From: JABFRG01 sp046351415 | GTDB lineage: Bacteria; Myxococcota_A; Polyangia; Polyangiales; Polyangiaceae | Direction: 5' to 3' | Assembly (NCBI GenBank): GCA_046351415.1 | Contig: JAXLYO010000002.1 | Coordinates: forward strand, 310,001 to 374,000 | Length of the DNA: 64,000 bases | Shown here: positions 52,348 through 60,980 of the stretch, in pieces | How the letters are laid out: each line of letters starts with the position of its first letter | Numbering within the stretch: position 1 is the first letter of the stretch | Notes under the pieces: generated by a model | Told to the model about the DNA's origin: nothing | What the model saw: only the letters and a program-made list of their open reading frames with translations | The model's database searches: none | Translations under genes and position numbers: made by a program

Positions 52348-53376
52348 TCAGACTTCCTTCACACGGAGGTTTTGCCAGTGCATCGTGCCCAAGCCGCGCT
52401 CATGGCCCATCTTGAGGTAGGGCATATTCTCCGGCTTCTGACCGATGAGGGTCGATCCGTAGGCGTCGGCCGCCACTTGGTCGACCGTCGCGAACACTTG
52501 GTTCACGACCTTCGTGTCGTCGATGTTGCCGCCTTGGGGACCGTTCCGCATGAGCACGCGGATGGCGTCGACGACGACGAGCGTCGGCCGCATGAAGGTC
52601 GCGAGGTCGGCGATTGAAGTGTCTATATTCTGGTGGAGACGATTGCGACGACCGCCGAGCACGCCGTACCAGTTCTTCATGGCGGCCGTGAACTTCGCCA
52701 AGTTGTGGTGCTTGGCTACGGGGACGTTGATGACCTTGTCGCAGTCGACGAGTGTCGTGAAGATCGGCCACTCGTCGAGGACTTCGCCGCGCATACGCGT
52801 CGTGCGGTAGCGGTGTTCCGCGGGAAGGACGATCTCGGCGCCCATGTCGAGCTTGTGCACGGCCTTCCAAATGCCGGAGCGCTGGAAGCAGCGGTTCGGA
52901 TCGTTGCAGGACCCGTCGGCGACGACGACGCGCTTGGCCCCCGCCTCGTAGGCGAGCTTGACGACGGCCGCCACCACGTTCGGGTTCGTGTTCGCCGCGT
53001 GGATGGGCATGCGGTCCCACCCGATGTTCGGCTTCACGACGACGATGTCCTGCCGTGAAATGAAGCGCTTCATGCCGCCGAGCGCGTCGACCGCACGACG
53101 AACCAGGTCGTCGGCGCTCACGGTACTCTCGTCGCCAACGTGCTTCGCGATGGCGAACTCGGCCACGTTTTGCGGCGCTTCCTTCAGGCGGTAGTCGCGC
53201 ACCTGCTTCGCGCCGGTCGATTGAACGGCCTCGAAGCCTCCGCGATCGAGCAGAACACGGCCGAGGATCCCTGCGCCTGCAGTGACCCCCGCGAACGTAC
53301 CTACCCGTGTGATCAGTTCGCGACGGGAAGGACGAGCGAAATAGGCGCTCTTTTCAAGGTCTTTTTCGTCTGCCAC
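52348..53376 (-). CDS. DUF362 protein with twin-arginine leader
   Basis: 342 aa. The N-terminus has SRRELITRVGTFAGVTAGAG, with twin Arg followed by a hydrophobic stretch, so it is probably exported folded by the Tat system. Residues about 75-335 match the DUF362 (Fe-S-associated) family: IVVVKPNIGWD, PNVVAAVVKLAYEAGAKRV, KVINVPVAKHH. It has no CxxC clusters of its own. DUF362 proteins commonly occur beside polyferredoxins and multiheme cytochromes; their chemistry is unknown. The neighbours supply the electron-transfer parts. Confidence 0.85.
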   Translation of the reverse strand: MADEKDLEKSAYFARPSRRELITRVGTFAGVTAGAGILGRVLLDRGGFEAVQSTGAKQVRDYRLKEAPQNVAEFAIAKHVGDESTVSADDLVRRAVDALGGMKRFISRQDIVVVKPNIGWDRMPIHAANTNPNVVAAVVKLAYEAGAKRVVVADGSCNDPNRCFQRSGIWKAVHKLDMGAEIVLPAEHRYRTTRMRGEVLDEWPIFTTLVDCDKVINVPVAKHHNLAKFTAAMKNWYGVLGGRRNRLHQNIDTSIADLATFMRPTLVVVDAIRVLMRNGPQGGNIDDTKVVNQVFATVDQVAADAYGSTLIGQKPENMPYLKMGHERGLGTMHWQNLRVKEV

Positions 53377-53436
53377 GGGCCTGCCTCCCCCTCTCTTTAC
53401 CCCCTATTTGTACAGTTGGGCAACCGGGCGGCGGGC

Positions 53437-55062
53437 TTATTTGGCTCTGCCGTGGCCGGGTCCCAGGATGTCGGCCATCTTTGCAGCCGCATCGAACGAG
53501 TGCACGTGCGGAGGATGGTGACACGCGCCACACGTATCGGGCGCCGGATGGGGTGTCGGAATCGCGATTTTTTTCGGATTTTCCGCATGTTGCGAACCAG
53601 GGCCGTGACAAACTTCGCACTGGACGTCCTTCAGCTTGTCGACGAACGTCACGGTGCTCCCGCCCGGACGCTCGTAGCCCGTGACGTGGCAGCTCACGCA
53701 GTCGAGATTGAACTCTTTGAAGCCGTCTGACAGCGTCTTGTAGGCATGCGCGTGGGCGGTCTTGTCCCACACCTTTCGCGCGTCCGCATGGCAGCTCGAG
53801 CAGGCGTCGATGCCAACGAACGATGCCGTGCCTTTCGGCGCGACCGGTGGTTTGCGATCGGCGTAGAGCGTGCGATTCGCGTCATTGACACGCTTGTAAT
53901 ATGCAAGCATCTGGTCGGAGATGCCTTTGTCGGTCCCGAGGCCCGAGCGCACCTCACGGAGGCGATAGCGGAAGTAACTTCCTTGCGCAGGCGCCTTTGC
54001 GTTCTCCATCGCGAGGAGGTCGGCTTCGCTCTTCGCCAAATCGGCCTTCTTCTCGGCCATTTCCGGTTTCTGACCGCGTCCCTCCTGTTCGAGGTTCGCG
54101 ATTTTTCCGCGCACCTCGGCGATGTGCTTCAGGAGTTCGGCCTTCCGTTTGCCTTCACCGAGTGCGCTGGCGTCCGCGAATGTGTAGCTGCCGTCACGCA
54201 CGTAGAAGTCGATCGCACCGACCGTCTGAAGGTGGTTGCTCGTTTCGGCGATGATGGTTTGTCCGACGAGCTGCCCCGGCGGCGCTTCGGTGTTCACTTC
54301 TCCCGAGAACTGCGGCTCGCCGACGACGATGACGTTCAGCTCGGGGACGAAGTCGGCGATGCGCTTGGCTTCACCGCGCCCCACGGAGCCGAGGAGCACC
54401 GTCACCTTGGCGCCTTCTGCCTTCACGGCCGTGACCTCCGCCTTCACGCGCTCCGAGAGCGAGGGCCCATCTGCTGGAGCTTTCGGACCGACGCCAATGA
54501 ACCCGACGGAGACGCCGCCCACTTGCTTGACCGCGTGACGCGCGGTTGCGTCCGGTGAGTAGAGGTCGAGCATCGAGGCTGCGGTCGCACTCGCCAGCTT
54601 TTTCAGGGTTTCCGGCCCGCTCGCCACGTCGTTCGTGCCGGGAGCAAAGGCGACGAGATTCAGTTGCTTGAGTGACGATGCGAGGGTCTCGGCTTTGCTC
54701 TTGTCTTGGTCGCGATAGGCTTTTTCGCCATCGCTCGATAGGAAAAATAGGGGACCTGCGGAGACGAGTGCCGCATGTTCCGCTTGTTTCTTTTCCTGCG
54801 CGAGCAAGGCAGCCGCATGGTCGATGCCGCCAAGCTGATCTTTCACGCAGCCACATGGCTCGAGCGCCCCTGCCAGGTTGGACACGAAGTAGAGCCGGAA
54901 CGTGGGTGCCGCCCCCTCGCCTTTGGGGTCCTTGCCGTGCATCTGCTGGCCTCCGTGACACGCCTCGCAGGCTGCCCCTGCGACCGCGGAGGCGAAACAG
55001 GCGAGAACGAGCGCGAGGTGCGCGAAAGATGCGAAGGCCGGAAATCGTGGCACACGAGCCAT
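53437..55062 (-). CDS. Five-heme cytochrome c fused to a degenerate 5'-nucleotidase-like domain
   Basis: 541 aa from ATG 55062; the upstream frame lacks a signal peptide. Signal peptide to about residue 30. Five CxxCH heme sites: CEACH right after the signal peptide, then CSSCH, CVSCH, CEVCH and CGACH in the last 130 residues. Between them (about 50-330) lies a UshA-like fold: LEPCGCVKDQLGGIDHAAALL matches the family, but the metal-binding D-x-H is N-L-A and the DAGD strand reads SAGP, so the phosphatase site is lost. A charged coiled segment follows (about 300-350). First gene of the redox operon; a DUF362 gene and a polyferredoxin gene follow. It should be periplasmic. Confidence 0.9.
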   Translation of the reverse strand: MARVPRFPAFASFAHLALVLACFASAVAGAACEACHGGQQMHGKDPKGEGAAPTFRLYFVSNLAGALEPCGCVKDQLGGIDHAAALLAQEKKQAEHAALVSAGPLFFLSSDGEKAYRDQDKSKAETLASSLKQLNLVAFAPGTNDVASGPETLKKLASATAASMLDLYSPDATARHAVKQVGGVSVGFIGVGPKAPADGPSLSERVKAEVTAVKAEGAKVTVLLGSVGRGEAKRIADFVPELNVIVVGEPQFSGEVNTEAPPGQLVGQTIIAETSNHLQTVGAIDFYVRDGSYTFADASALGEGKRKAELLKHIAEVRGKIANLEQEGRGQKPEMAEKKADLAKSEADLLAMENAKAPAQGSYFRYRLREVRSGLGTDKGISDQMLAYYKRVNDANRTLYADRKPPVAPKGTASFVGIDACSSCHADARKVWDKTAHAHAYKTLSDGFKEFNLDCVSCHVTGYERPGGSTVTFVDKLKDVQCEVCHGPGSQHAENPKKIAIPTPHPAPDTCGACHHPPHVHSFDAAAKMADILGPGHGRAK

Positions 55063-55156
55063 GAGCCCCCTTCTAGCGCAGCGTACGGGTACGAGGCGAC
55101 CGTTTCGCCCATTGTTCCTACAAATGCGCGATTGTCGGGTATGTTGCGTCCTAGGC

Positions 55157-57196
55157 ATGTCGTCTCCGCGATTCGGCCCATTCACTCTCGAAAAGCGCCT
55201 GGCCGTCGGTGGCACCTCCGAGGTGTACCTGGCGAAAGCCGACGAGCATCCGGAGTGGCCGTACCCCCTCATTCTGAAAAGACCGCTGCCTCAGTTCGAG
55301 AAAGACCTCGCATTCAAGGCCATGTTCGCGCGCGAAGGGCGTTTGCAGGCCCTCATCACGCACCCCAACGTCGTCCGGGTCTACGAAGCCGGCACCGTGG
55401 CGAGCGGCGAACCCTACTTGGCGACGGAGTTCGTCGAGGGCGTCGACGGCGAACGCCTCTCACGAAGGGTTCGCCAGGCGGGCGAACGCATCGAGGCCGC
55501 CCTCGCAACCCACATCGTGCGGGAGATTCTGAACGCACTCGAAGCGGTTCACAGCGCGCGCGACGAAACGGGTCGGCTCCTGTCGATGACCCATCGAGAC
55601 GTCACGCCGTCGAACGTCTACCTCTCGACGTCGGGTGTCGTGAAGCTCGGTGACTTCGGGCTCGCGCATGGGCAAACGCGCTCGATGCAGGCCGAGTCGG
55701 GCGGCAAGGGCCTCAAGGGCAAGTTCGCCTACCTCGCCCCTGAGCAGGTGGCCGGAGATCCACTCGACCATCGCGCCGATCTTTTCAGCGCAGCTGTCAT
55801 CCTCGCAGAGCTCTTGCTCGGCAGGCCGCTCTTCAGCGAGGGCGGACAGCTGGCGGTCCTCCTCGCCATTCGCGACGGACGCATTGACGCAGTGAACGAG
55901 CTCCGCGACCGCGTCCCCGAGGGCCTCTTCGATGCATTGGTGAAAGGCCTCAGCCGAAACCCTGCGGCACGACACCAAACCGCAGCCGAGTTCGGTCTCG
56001 CCCTCGAGCCCTTTTCCGTCCCGCGTGCCCGCGCTGCGAGCGCCCTCGCGACCCGCGTCAAATGGGTTCTGCAAAACCCGACCGGACGCGCCATACCCGC
56101 GCTGCGAAGGGTGTCCGCGAACGCGATGCCGAAGGCCGTCGTCGAGGAAGTCGAACTCAGCCCCAAAGACGCTCGTGACGATCGCGAAGACATCCTCGAG
56201 GCACCGACGGGTCGCTACGAGACCTTCCCTTCCTACGTGCATCTCGCGTCTGGCGCCAAGCTCGGGCCCTACTCGTTCGCCGAAATCGTCCACGCCATCA
56301 CGACGGGCGAAGTCATGCGCGGCGACCGCGTCGACTACATGGGCCGCGGGTACAAGCCCATCGAAGAGATCGACGAACTCCAACGCTTTTTGCCGCCGCC
56401 CACGTCGCGCACCGGCGATGTCCACGGTCCCGGCAAGCCCGACTACAAGGACGTACTCACCGCCGAGAGCGTGCTCCGCGTCTTGGGGCGCATCGTCATC
56501 AAGCGCGAGACGGGCGCGCTGTTCGTCGAGCAAACGCATCCCGGCACGCAGAAGCCGCTCCACAAGGAGCTCTACTTCGTACACGGCAAGCTCCATCATG
56601 TTGCGTCGACGGACGCAACGGAGCTGCTCGGCGAGTACCTCGTACGACGCGATCAACTGACGCGTGAAGAGCTCGACCTCGCCCTCGCCGTCTTGCCTCG
56701 TTACGAGGGCCGTATCGGTGACACGCTCATCAGCCTCGGACTCGTCACGCCCATCAATGTGTTTCGCGCCATTCGCGAACAAGGCCGAGACCGCTGCGCC
56801 GACTTGTTCCGGTGGCGCGGAGGCAAGCTCGCTTACTACATCGGCCAGACGAACCCGCACGTCGAGTTCCCTCTGAAGCTCGACCTCCCCGACGTCATGC
56901 TGACCGGCCTAGAAGCCGTTCGCGCCGACGAAGGCCCTACCGCCAACTATCGCGACCGTCTCGGCGAACGCGTCATCCCGACCGGCAAAGAGCTCGCGTA
57001 CGTCGAGTGGCCCGAGTCCGTCGAATACGCCCGCTCCCTCGTGACCTCGCCGACGCCGCTCCGAGACGTGCTCGCGACCGCCACGAAAGCTGGCAAATCG
57101 ACGACGGGCGACGTGCTGCGCGGCCTCGAGATCTTGGTCGCGTGCGGCGTGCTGAAGTGGGAGTACAACACCCTCCCCCTTCCCGGCCCGGCTTGA
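55157..57196 (+). CDS. Ser/Thr kinase with GYF-like and DUF4388-like C-terminal domains
   Basis: 679 aa, soluble; start ATG 55157. Kinase domain about 7-285: VGGTSEV loop, K41 (LILKR), HRDVTPSN (146-153), DFG from D166 and a YLAPE loop. The VxxK motif is weakly kept and the glycine loop is GGTSE, so activity should be tested. After a Lys/Arg/Pro linker come a GYF_2-like region (about 350-410; LGPYSFAEIVHAI...GRGYKPIEEI) and a DUF4388/PATAN-like region (about 430-580; GALFVEQTHPGTQK...FRWRGGKLAYY). This build is typical of myxobacterial regulators. No membrane helix is present. It diverges from the redox operon (starts 94 bp apart). Confidence 0.9.
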   Translation: MSSPRFGPFTLEKRLAVGGTSEVYLAKADEHPEWPYPLILKRPLPQFEKDLAFKAMFAREGRLQALITHPNVVRVYEAGTVASGEPYLATEFVEGVDGERLSRRVRQAGERIEAALATHIVREILNALEAVHSARDETGRLLSMTHRDVTPSNVYLSTSGVVKLGDFGLAHGQTRSMQAESGGKGLKGKFAYLAPEQVAGDPLDHRADLFSAAVILAELLLGRPLFSEGGQLAVLLAIRDGRIDAVNELRDRVPEGLFDALVKGLSRNPAARHQTAAEFGLALEPFSVPRARAASALATRVKWVLQNPTGRAIPALRRVSANAMPKAVVEEVELSPKDARDDREDILEAPTGRYETFPSYVHLASGAKLGPYSFAEIVHAITTGEVMRGDRVDYMGRGYKPIEEIDELQRFLPPPTSRTGDVHGPGKPDYKDVLTAESVLRVLGRIVIKRETGALFVEQTHPGTQKPLHKELYFVHGKLHHVASTDATELLGEYLVRRDQLTREELDLALAVLPRYEGRIGDTLISLGLVTPINVFRAIREQGRDRCADLFRWRGGKLAYYIGQTNPHVEFPLKLDLPDVMLTGLEAVRADEGPTANYRDRLGERVIPTGKELAYVEWPESVEYARSLVTSPTPLRDVLATATKAGKSTTGDVLRGLEILVACGVLKWEYNTLPLPGPA

Positions 57197-57238
57197 AGTA
57201 TCGAGTGCATCCCCGGTCCGTCTAGGTTCGATTCGCGC

Positions 57239-57275
57239 AAAAAAACGGTTCGATGCATTTTACATCGAACCGTTT
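57239..57275. terminator. Intrinsic terminator between convergent genes
   Basis: AAACGGTTCGATG (57243-57255) and CATCGAACCGTTT (57263-57275) form a perfect 13-bp stem with a 7-nt loop. An A7 tract at 57239-57245 gives a T-rich tail on the minus strand, so it terminates the minus-strand lipoprotein gene. The kinase gene ends 46 bp before it on the plus strand, so it may act in both directions, more weakly on the plus side. Confidence 0.85.
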
Positions 57276-57306
57276 CGTGTCGCTTCGAAGAAGCGAGAGC
57301 CCTCGC

Positions 57307-58695
57307 TCAGGGAACGGGGTTCTTCGAGAGCTTCACGGCCTTGTCGTACGCAGCCCTGGTGTTCGTAAAGACGATCGTCGCCACGTAGTCGAACTTCCGA
57401 TTCGGGTCGTTCTTCGGAAGCATCGTGTTCACGAGGAACGCGGTGGGCGAATAGTTCGTCGGCACGCCGTTGTTCACGCCGGCAGCGATTTGGCCAGCAA
57501 CGTCGTTCTGCCCGGCGAGCTTCGCGCCGTAGTACTGCTTGGTCGCCTTCATCATGCCGTTCTGGTCGAGCAGCTGAGAAACGGCGAGGTGTCCCGGCGA
57601 GAGACGCACGGCATTGGGCGACTCGGGAAACACGGAAGCAAGAAGGCCGGCCTGCTTGTCCGCGGCGGCCCGCTTGATGTTGAGCACCGGACCATCGCCG
57701 AGCCCGATGTACTCGTTGCCCCCGAGGATCGCCATGGGCTTGAACGGCTCTTGGACACAAGCCGCGCCTTCGGCCGGCGCATTCTCGATCTGAGACTCGG
57801 TGCAGTTTGCGAGCGAGAGCAAGTGCCAGGCGAGCTCCGAGCAGTACATACCGATCTTCGACGTGGTGTCCTTCCGGAGAAGAATCTTCCCGAGCGCGGT
57901 GACGTTCTGCTTGATGGTGCGCTGCCCAGTCGCGTAGCTCGGCGCGAGGTAATCACCGTTGAACGGGATCTGCTTGTAGAGGTTCGGCATGTCCGGTCGA
58001 ATCTTGCCGAACCAGCCGAGCAGCTGAGCCTTCTGAGCGGCCGTGAAGTTGCGCGGACGAATGACGTGAAGAGCTTCTGTGCCGAGCGGGTCATTGCCTG
58101 CCCCGGCGTAGTGCACCGCAGAGAGACGGCTCCACTTCGTGGGGTCGTTCTTGTCGGCGTTGTATTCTGCATTGAGCGGCGAGTCGACGTTCAGCGCCGT
58201 CTTCGTAGCGCCTTCGCCCTCGGACACGATGAGTCCGGCGTGGGTCGAGCCCATCTGGATGTGCGGATACGACATCGTGGCCGCCAGGTTCGGGCGGAAC
58301 GAAAGGACGATGTCACCTTCCTGCAGGGCGCCGGCTCGCATCAAACGCCCCGCCGCGTCGCCTTTGACTTTGGCGCTCGTCCCATTGACGACGATCATGC
58401 GAAGGCCGACATCACCCGAGAAGCCTTCGCTGCTCGTCTTGTTCCACACCGTCGGATACGGGTACTGCTGTCGCGGGAGCGCTCCATTCAGCGAGTCGGT
58501 GGACACGGCGAAGTACATCGGAACGTCGAGGAGCCGGTCGGCGGCCGCGCTGACCGTGAGGTTCTCGTCGGTCCCCCCCTCTTCGTCGCTCACCACGTCT
58601 TCGGATGCGCAGCCCATGCATGCGAGCGGAGCCGCAAGTGCGAGAGGGGCAAGCAGAAGCCACGAGAAGCCGAGCGAGCGGGAGCGTTGCGACAT
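57307..58695 (-). CDS. Lipoprotein with a YiiX/permuted NlpC-P60-like fold
   Basis: 462 aa from ATG 58695, preceded by AAAGGAGA. Signal peptide ends in LACMGC. A Glu/Asp/Ser/Thr linker follows. The catalytic-type features are GDIVLSFRP, THAGLIV (His) and YCSELAWHLL (Cys), the order (His before Cys) of circularly permuted NlpC/P60 (YiiX/YebB) amidases/hydrolases, which cleave peptides or acyl groups. The C-terminal 150 residues (many short Gly/Asn/Pro turns, ending near TRAAYDKAVKL) are unassigned. It could act on cell wall or an acylated protein. Assignment moderate: the catalytic motifs are visible, but I have not aligned the whole domain. Confidence 0.75.
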   Translation of the reverse strand: MSQRSRSLGFSWLLLAPLALAAPLACMGCASEDVVSDEEGGTDENLTVSAAADRLLDVPMYFAVSTDSLNGALPRQQYPYPTVWNKTSSEGFSGDVGLRMIVVNGTSAKVKGDAAGRLMRAGALQEGDIVLSFRPNLAATMSYPHIQMGSTHAGLIVSEGEGATKTALNVDSPLNAEYNADKNDPTKWSRLSAVHYAGAGNDPLGTEALHVIRPRNFTAAQKAQLLGWFGKIRPDMPNLYKQIPFNGDYLAPSYATGQRTIKQNVTALGKILLRKDTTSKIGMYCSELAWHLLSLANCTESQIENAPAEGAACVQEPFKPMAILGGNEYIGLGDGPVLNIKRAAADKQAGLLASVFPESPNAVRLSPGHLAVSQLLDQNGMMKATKQYYGAKLAGQNDVAGQIAAGVNNGVPTNYSPTAFLVNTMLPKNDPNRKFDYVATIVFTNTRAAYDKAVKLSKNPVP

Positions 58696-58874
58696 GAGGG
58701 AATTCTCCTTTGGGGAAAGCGTTCCGGACGCCCCGCGCACGAAACACGCAGGGCGCCCAAACATACGCCAGCGTAGCTCGGCTTTTCAGGAAAGCACAGC
58801 TTCGATCGCGCGCGTCCCAAAGAAGCAGGACAGGCCGCTAGTCGCTCGGGCTGGACGCTCGCATTTCGCTCGCG

Positions 58875-58922
58875 GGCTAGACGCTCGCTTGGCTAGACGC
58901 TCGCTTGGCTAGACGCTCGCTT
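58875..58922. repeat. Three perfect 16-bp tandem repeats
   Basis: GGCTAGACGCTCGCTT occurs at 58875-58890, 58891-58906 and 58907-58922. Degenerate relatives flank it from 58847 to 58935 (for example GCTGGACGCTCGC and TTCGCTCGCTTGG). It lies in the 247-bp gap between the lipoprotein gene and the GNAT gene. There are no spacers, so this is a tandem repeat, not CRISPR. Such arrays arise by slippage and may vary between strains. Confidence 0.9.
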
Positions 58923-58942
58923 TTCGCTCGCTTGGGGCCCGC

Positions 58943-59533
58943 TCAGGTTGCGCTACGGACGAAAACCAAAACTTCGCCTAGGTTTTCATGCTCTTCAGGG
59001 CCTTCGCAGTGAAAGCCGCACTTTTCGAGGACCCGGACCGAAGCCTTGTGCCAGGGAGGCGTGGTGGCGCGTACCACCCGGACACCGCTCACCGTGAAGG
59101 CCCATTCGACTTGAGCGCCTACGGCCTCGGTGGCAAGCCCCAGCCCCTGCGAGTTCATTTCGATGCCATAGCCCACTTCCACGACCCCCTCCGGAGTCGG
59201 CTTGCCGTGGAAGACCACGCTCCCAATGACCCGCGGATCGTCGCCCAGGGTGATGGCGATGCGATCCCCCCAGAGCCTCGTCACGGGGTCCGCCCGAATG
59301 CCTTCGAGAGACGCCGAAAATGCGCGTTCGATGAGCGCCCTGCCCGGCCAAGGCTGCGGCATTTTTGCGCCGAGAAGCCGCTCGCATTCATCCAATCGAT
59401 CCGAAAGCACCGCCTCGACGATCTCGAGCTGGACCGGCACGAGTTGGAGGCGGCTTGTTCGAAGAACCTGCTGCGACACGGCCCCATGATATCGCGCGAT
59501 TGACAGCGCGTGCAAAGCGCGTTTAGTTAGCAT
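58943..59533 (-). CDS. GNAT-family N-acetyltransferase
   Basis: 196 aa if ATG 59533 is used; GTG 59479 would remove 18 residues and start nearer the family N-terminus (TSRLQLVPVQLEI). Acetyltransf_3-like: VGYGIEMNSQGLGLATEAV holds the acetyl-CoA-binding Q/R-x-x-G-x-A-type loop, and a terminal strand (KCGFHCEGPEEHENLG) follows. Substrate unknown. It diverges from the MarR gene with about 29 bp between starts and may share its operator. Confidence 0.82.
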   Translation of the reverse strand: MLTKRALHALSIARYHGAVSQQVLRTSRLQLVPVQLEIVEAVLSDRLDECERLLGAKMPQPWPGRALIERAFSASLEGIRADPVTRLWGDRIAITLGDDPRVIGSVVFHGKPTPEGVVEVGYGIEMNSQGLGLATEAVGAQVEWAFTVSGVRVVRATTPPWHKASVRVLEKCGFHCEGPEEHENLGEVLVFVRSAT

Positions 59534-59562
59534 GCGAAACTTCGCTTCACGAAAGTAAATGC

Positions 59563-60072
59563 ATGACGCTTCTCCGAGACACCGACGCCGTCATCGAGGC
59601 CATCGTGTACCTGTACACGGAGAGCCGGCGCATCACGAAGGTGCTGGCCAAGCGCGCCCAGCTGACCGGCCCCCAGCTCACGGTCCTGAAGGGGCTCGAG
59701 CAAATCGGCTCCCTCTCTCTCACCGAACTTTCCGAGCGAATACGGGCACAAAACAGCACCGTGACCGGAATCATCGACCGCATGGAACGCGAGGGACTCG
59801 TCGTCCGCGAGCGCTCCACCGAAGACCGGCGGGTCGTGCAAATCAAGCTCACCGAGAAGGGCGCCGAAATCGCGAAGGACATCTCCGTCGAACCTATGGA
59901 AGTGTTTCGTGAAGCGCTGAAGACTCTGAGCGCCGCGGAGGTTCGGGAGCTCCTGCGCATCTTGAAGAAGGTGGCTTCCCAAGTGCGGATCACCATCGAA
60001 CGAGACGGACGAGCTTTCGGGGGCACCGAGAGCGCTCCCGTTTCCAGTTCCAAAGCAGAGGAGGCACGATGA
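59563..60072 (+). CDS. MarR-family transcriptional regulator
   Basis: 169 aa. Winged helix-turn-helix about residues 30-105: QLTVLKGLEQIGSLSLTELSERIRAQNSTVTGIIDRMEREGLVVRERSTEDRRVVQIKL spread over several short motifs, with the family's D-R-R wing. It leads the acyl-CoA operon and overlaps the BKACE start (ATGA). The short gap to the divergent GNAT gene (59534-59562) holds the partial inverted repeat ACTTCG...CGAAAGT, a candidate operator. MarR regulators usually repress their own operon and release on binding an aromatic or acyl-CoA ligand. Effector unknown. Confidence 0.93.
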   Translation: MTLLRDTDAVIEAIVYLYTESRRITKVLAKRAQLTGPQLTVLKGLEQIGSLSLTELSERIRAQNSTVTGIIDRMEREGLVVRERSTEDRRVVQIKLTEKGAEIAKDISVEPMEVFREALKTLSAAEVRELLRILKKVASQVRITIERDGRAFGGTESAPVSSSKAEEAR

Positions 60073-60980
60073 AAACGATCGAGAACCCCACGAAGCGAGA
60101 CCCTGACCTCTGCGTCATCACCTGTGCCGTGACCGGCGTTCTGGCCGATCGGCGCATTTGTCCGGGCATCCCCTACACGCCGGAAGAGATCGCCGACGAG
60201 ACGAAGCGCGCCTACGACGCAGGCGCTTCCGTCGTCCACATCCACGCTCGGAACGAGGACGGCTCGCCGACCTATGACCCGAAGGTGTTCGCCAAGATCA
60301 AGGCCGAGATCGAACGGCGCTGTCCCATCCTGCTCAACTTCTCGACGGGGGCGCTCTCCGACGACACGACCGAGCAAGTCGGCGCCATCAAAGGGTGCCG
60401 ACCCCACATCGGTGCGCTCAACATGGGCACCATGAATTACGCGAAGTATTCCGAGAAGCGGAAGGACTTCGTCTTCGACATGGTGTTCCAGAACACGTAC
60501 GACAAGATCCTGCGCCTGCTCCGCGCGATGAACGAAGCCGGCGTGAAGCCCGAGCTCGAGTGCTTCGACACGGGACACACGCACGGTATTTGGCCGCTGC
60601 TCGACATGGGCGTGCTCAAAGCGCCATTGCAGTTCTCTTTCATCGTGAACGTGCTCGGAGGCATTCCGGCGACCGTCGAAAGCTTGCAGCTGCAGACGAA
60701 AATCATGCCCCCGGGCAGCGAGTGGGAGGTCATCGGCATCTCGAAGGTCGGCTGGCGCATGATGGCGACGGCGCTCGTCCTTGGCGGGAACATTCGCGCG
60801 GGCCTCGAAGACAACCTCTACCTGCCGAGCGGTGAAATGGCGAAGTCGAACGGTGAGCTCATCGAGGCGGCGGCGCGTATGGTGCGCGACGTGGGCCGCA
60901 AGGTCGCAACCGTCGAGCAAGCACGGGAGATTCTTTCGCTCGATCGATTCGCGCCACAAGCAGAGGGCTCCGGCGGATGA
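60069..60980 (+). CDS. BKACE-family beta-keto acid cleavage enzyme (DUF849)
   Basis: 303 aa. BKACE enzymes use zinc to condense a beta-keto acid with acetyl-CoA and split it into acetoacetate and a new acyl-CoA. The zinc-binding pair is VVHIHARN (H57, H59). Other family marks are NFSTGALSDD, LNMGTMNYAK and ELECFDTGH. Length fits. Its substrate (beta-keto acid side chain) cannot be read off. It overlaps MarR and the crotonase gene by four bases each (ATGA), so the three form one translationally coupled unit. Confidence 0.92.
   Translation: MKTIENPTKRDPDLCVITCAVTGVLADRRICPGIPYTPEEIADETKRAYDAGASVVHIHARNEDGSPTYDPKVFAKIKAEIERRCPILLNFSTGALSDDTTEQVGAIKGCRPHIGALNMGTMNYAKYSEKRKDFVFDMVFQNTYDKILRLLRAMNEAGVKPELECFDTGHTHGIWPLLDMGVLKAPLQFSFIVNVLGGIPATVESLQLQTKIMPPGSEWEVIGISKVGWRMMATALVLGGNIRAGLEDNLYLPSGEMAKSNGELIEAAARMVRDVGRKVATVEQAREILSLDRFAPQAEGSGG

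Noticed and set aside
58875..58922. CRISPR-like short repeats
   Set aside because: The repeats are directly adjacent with no spacers and there are no cas genes.
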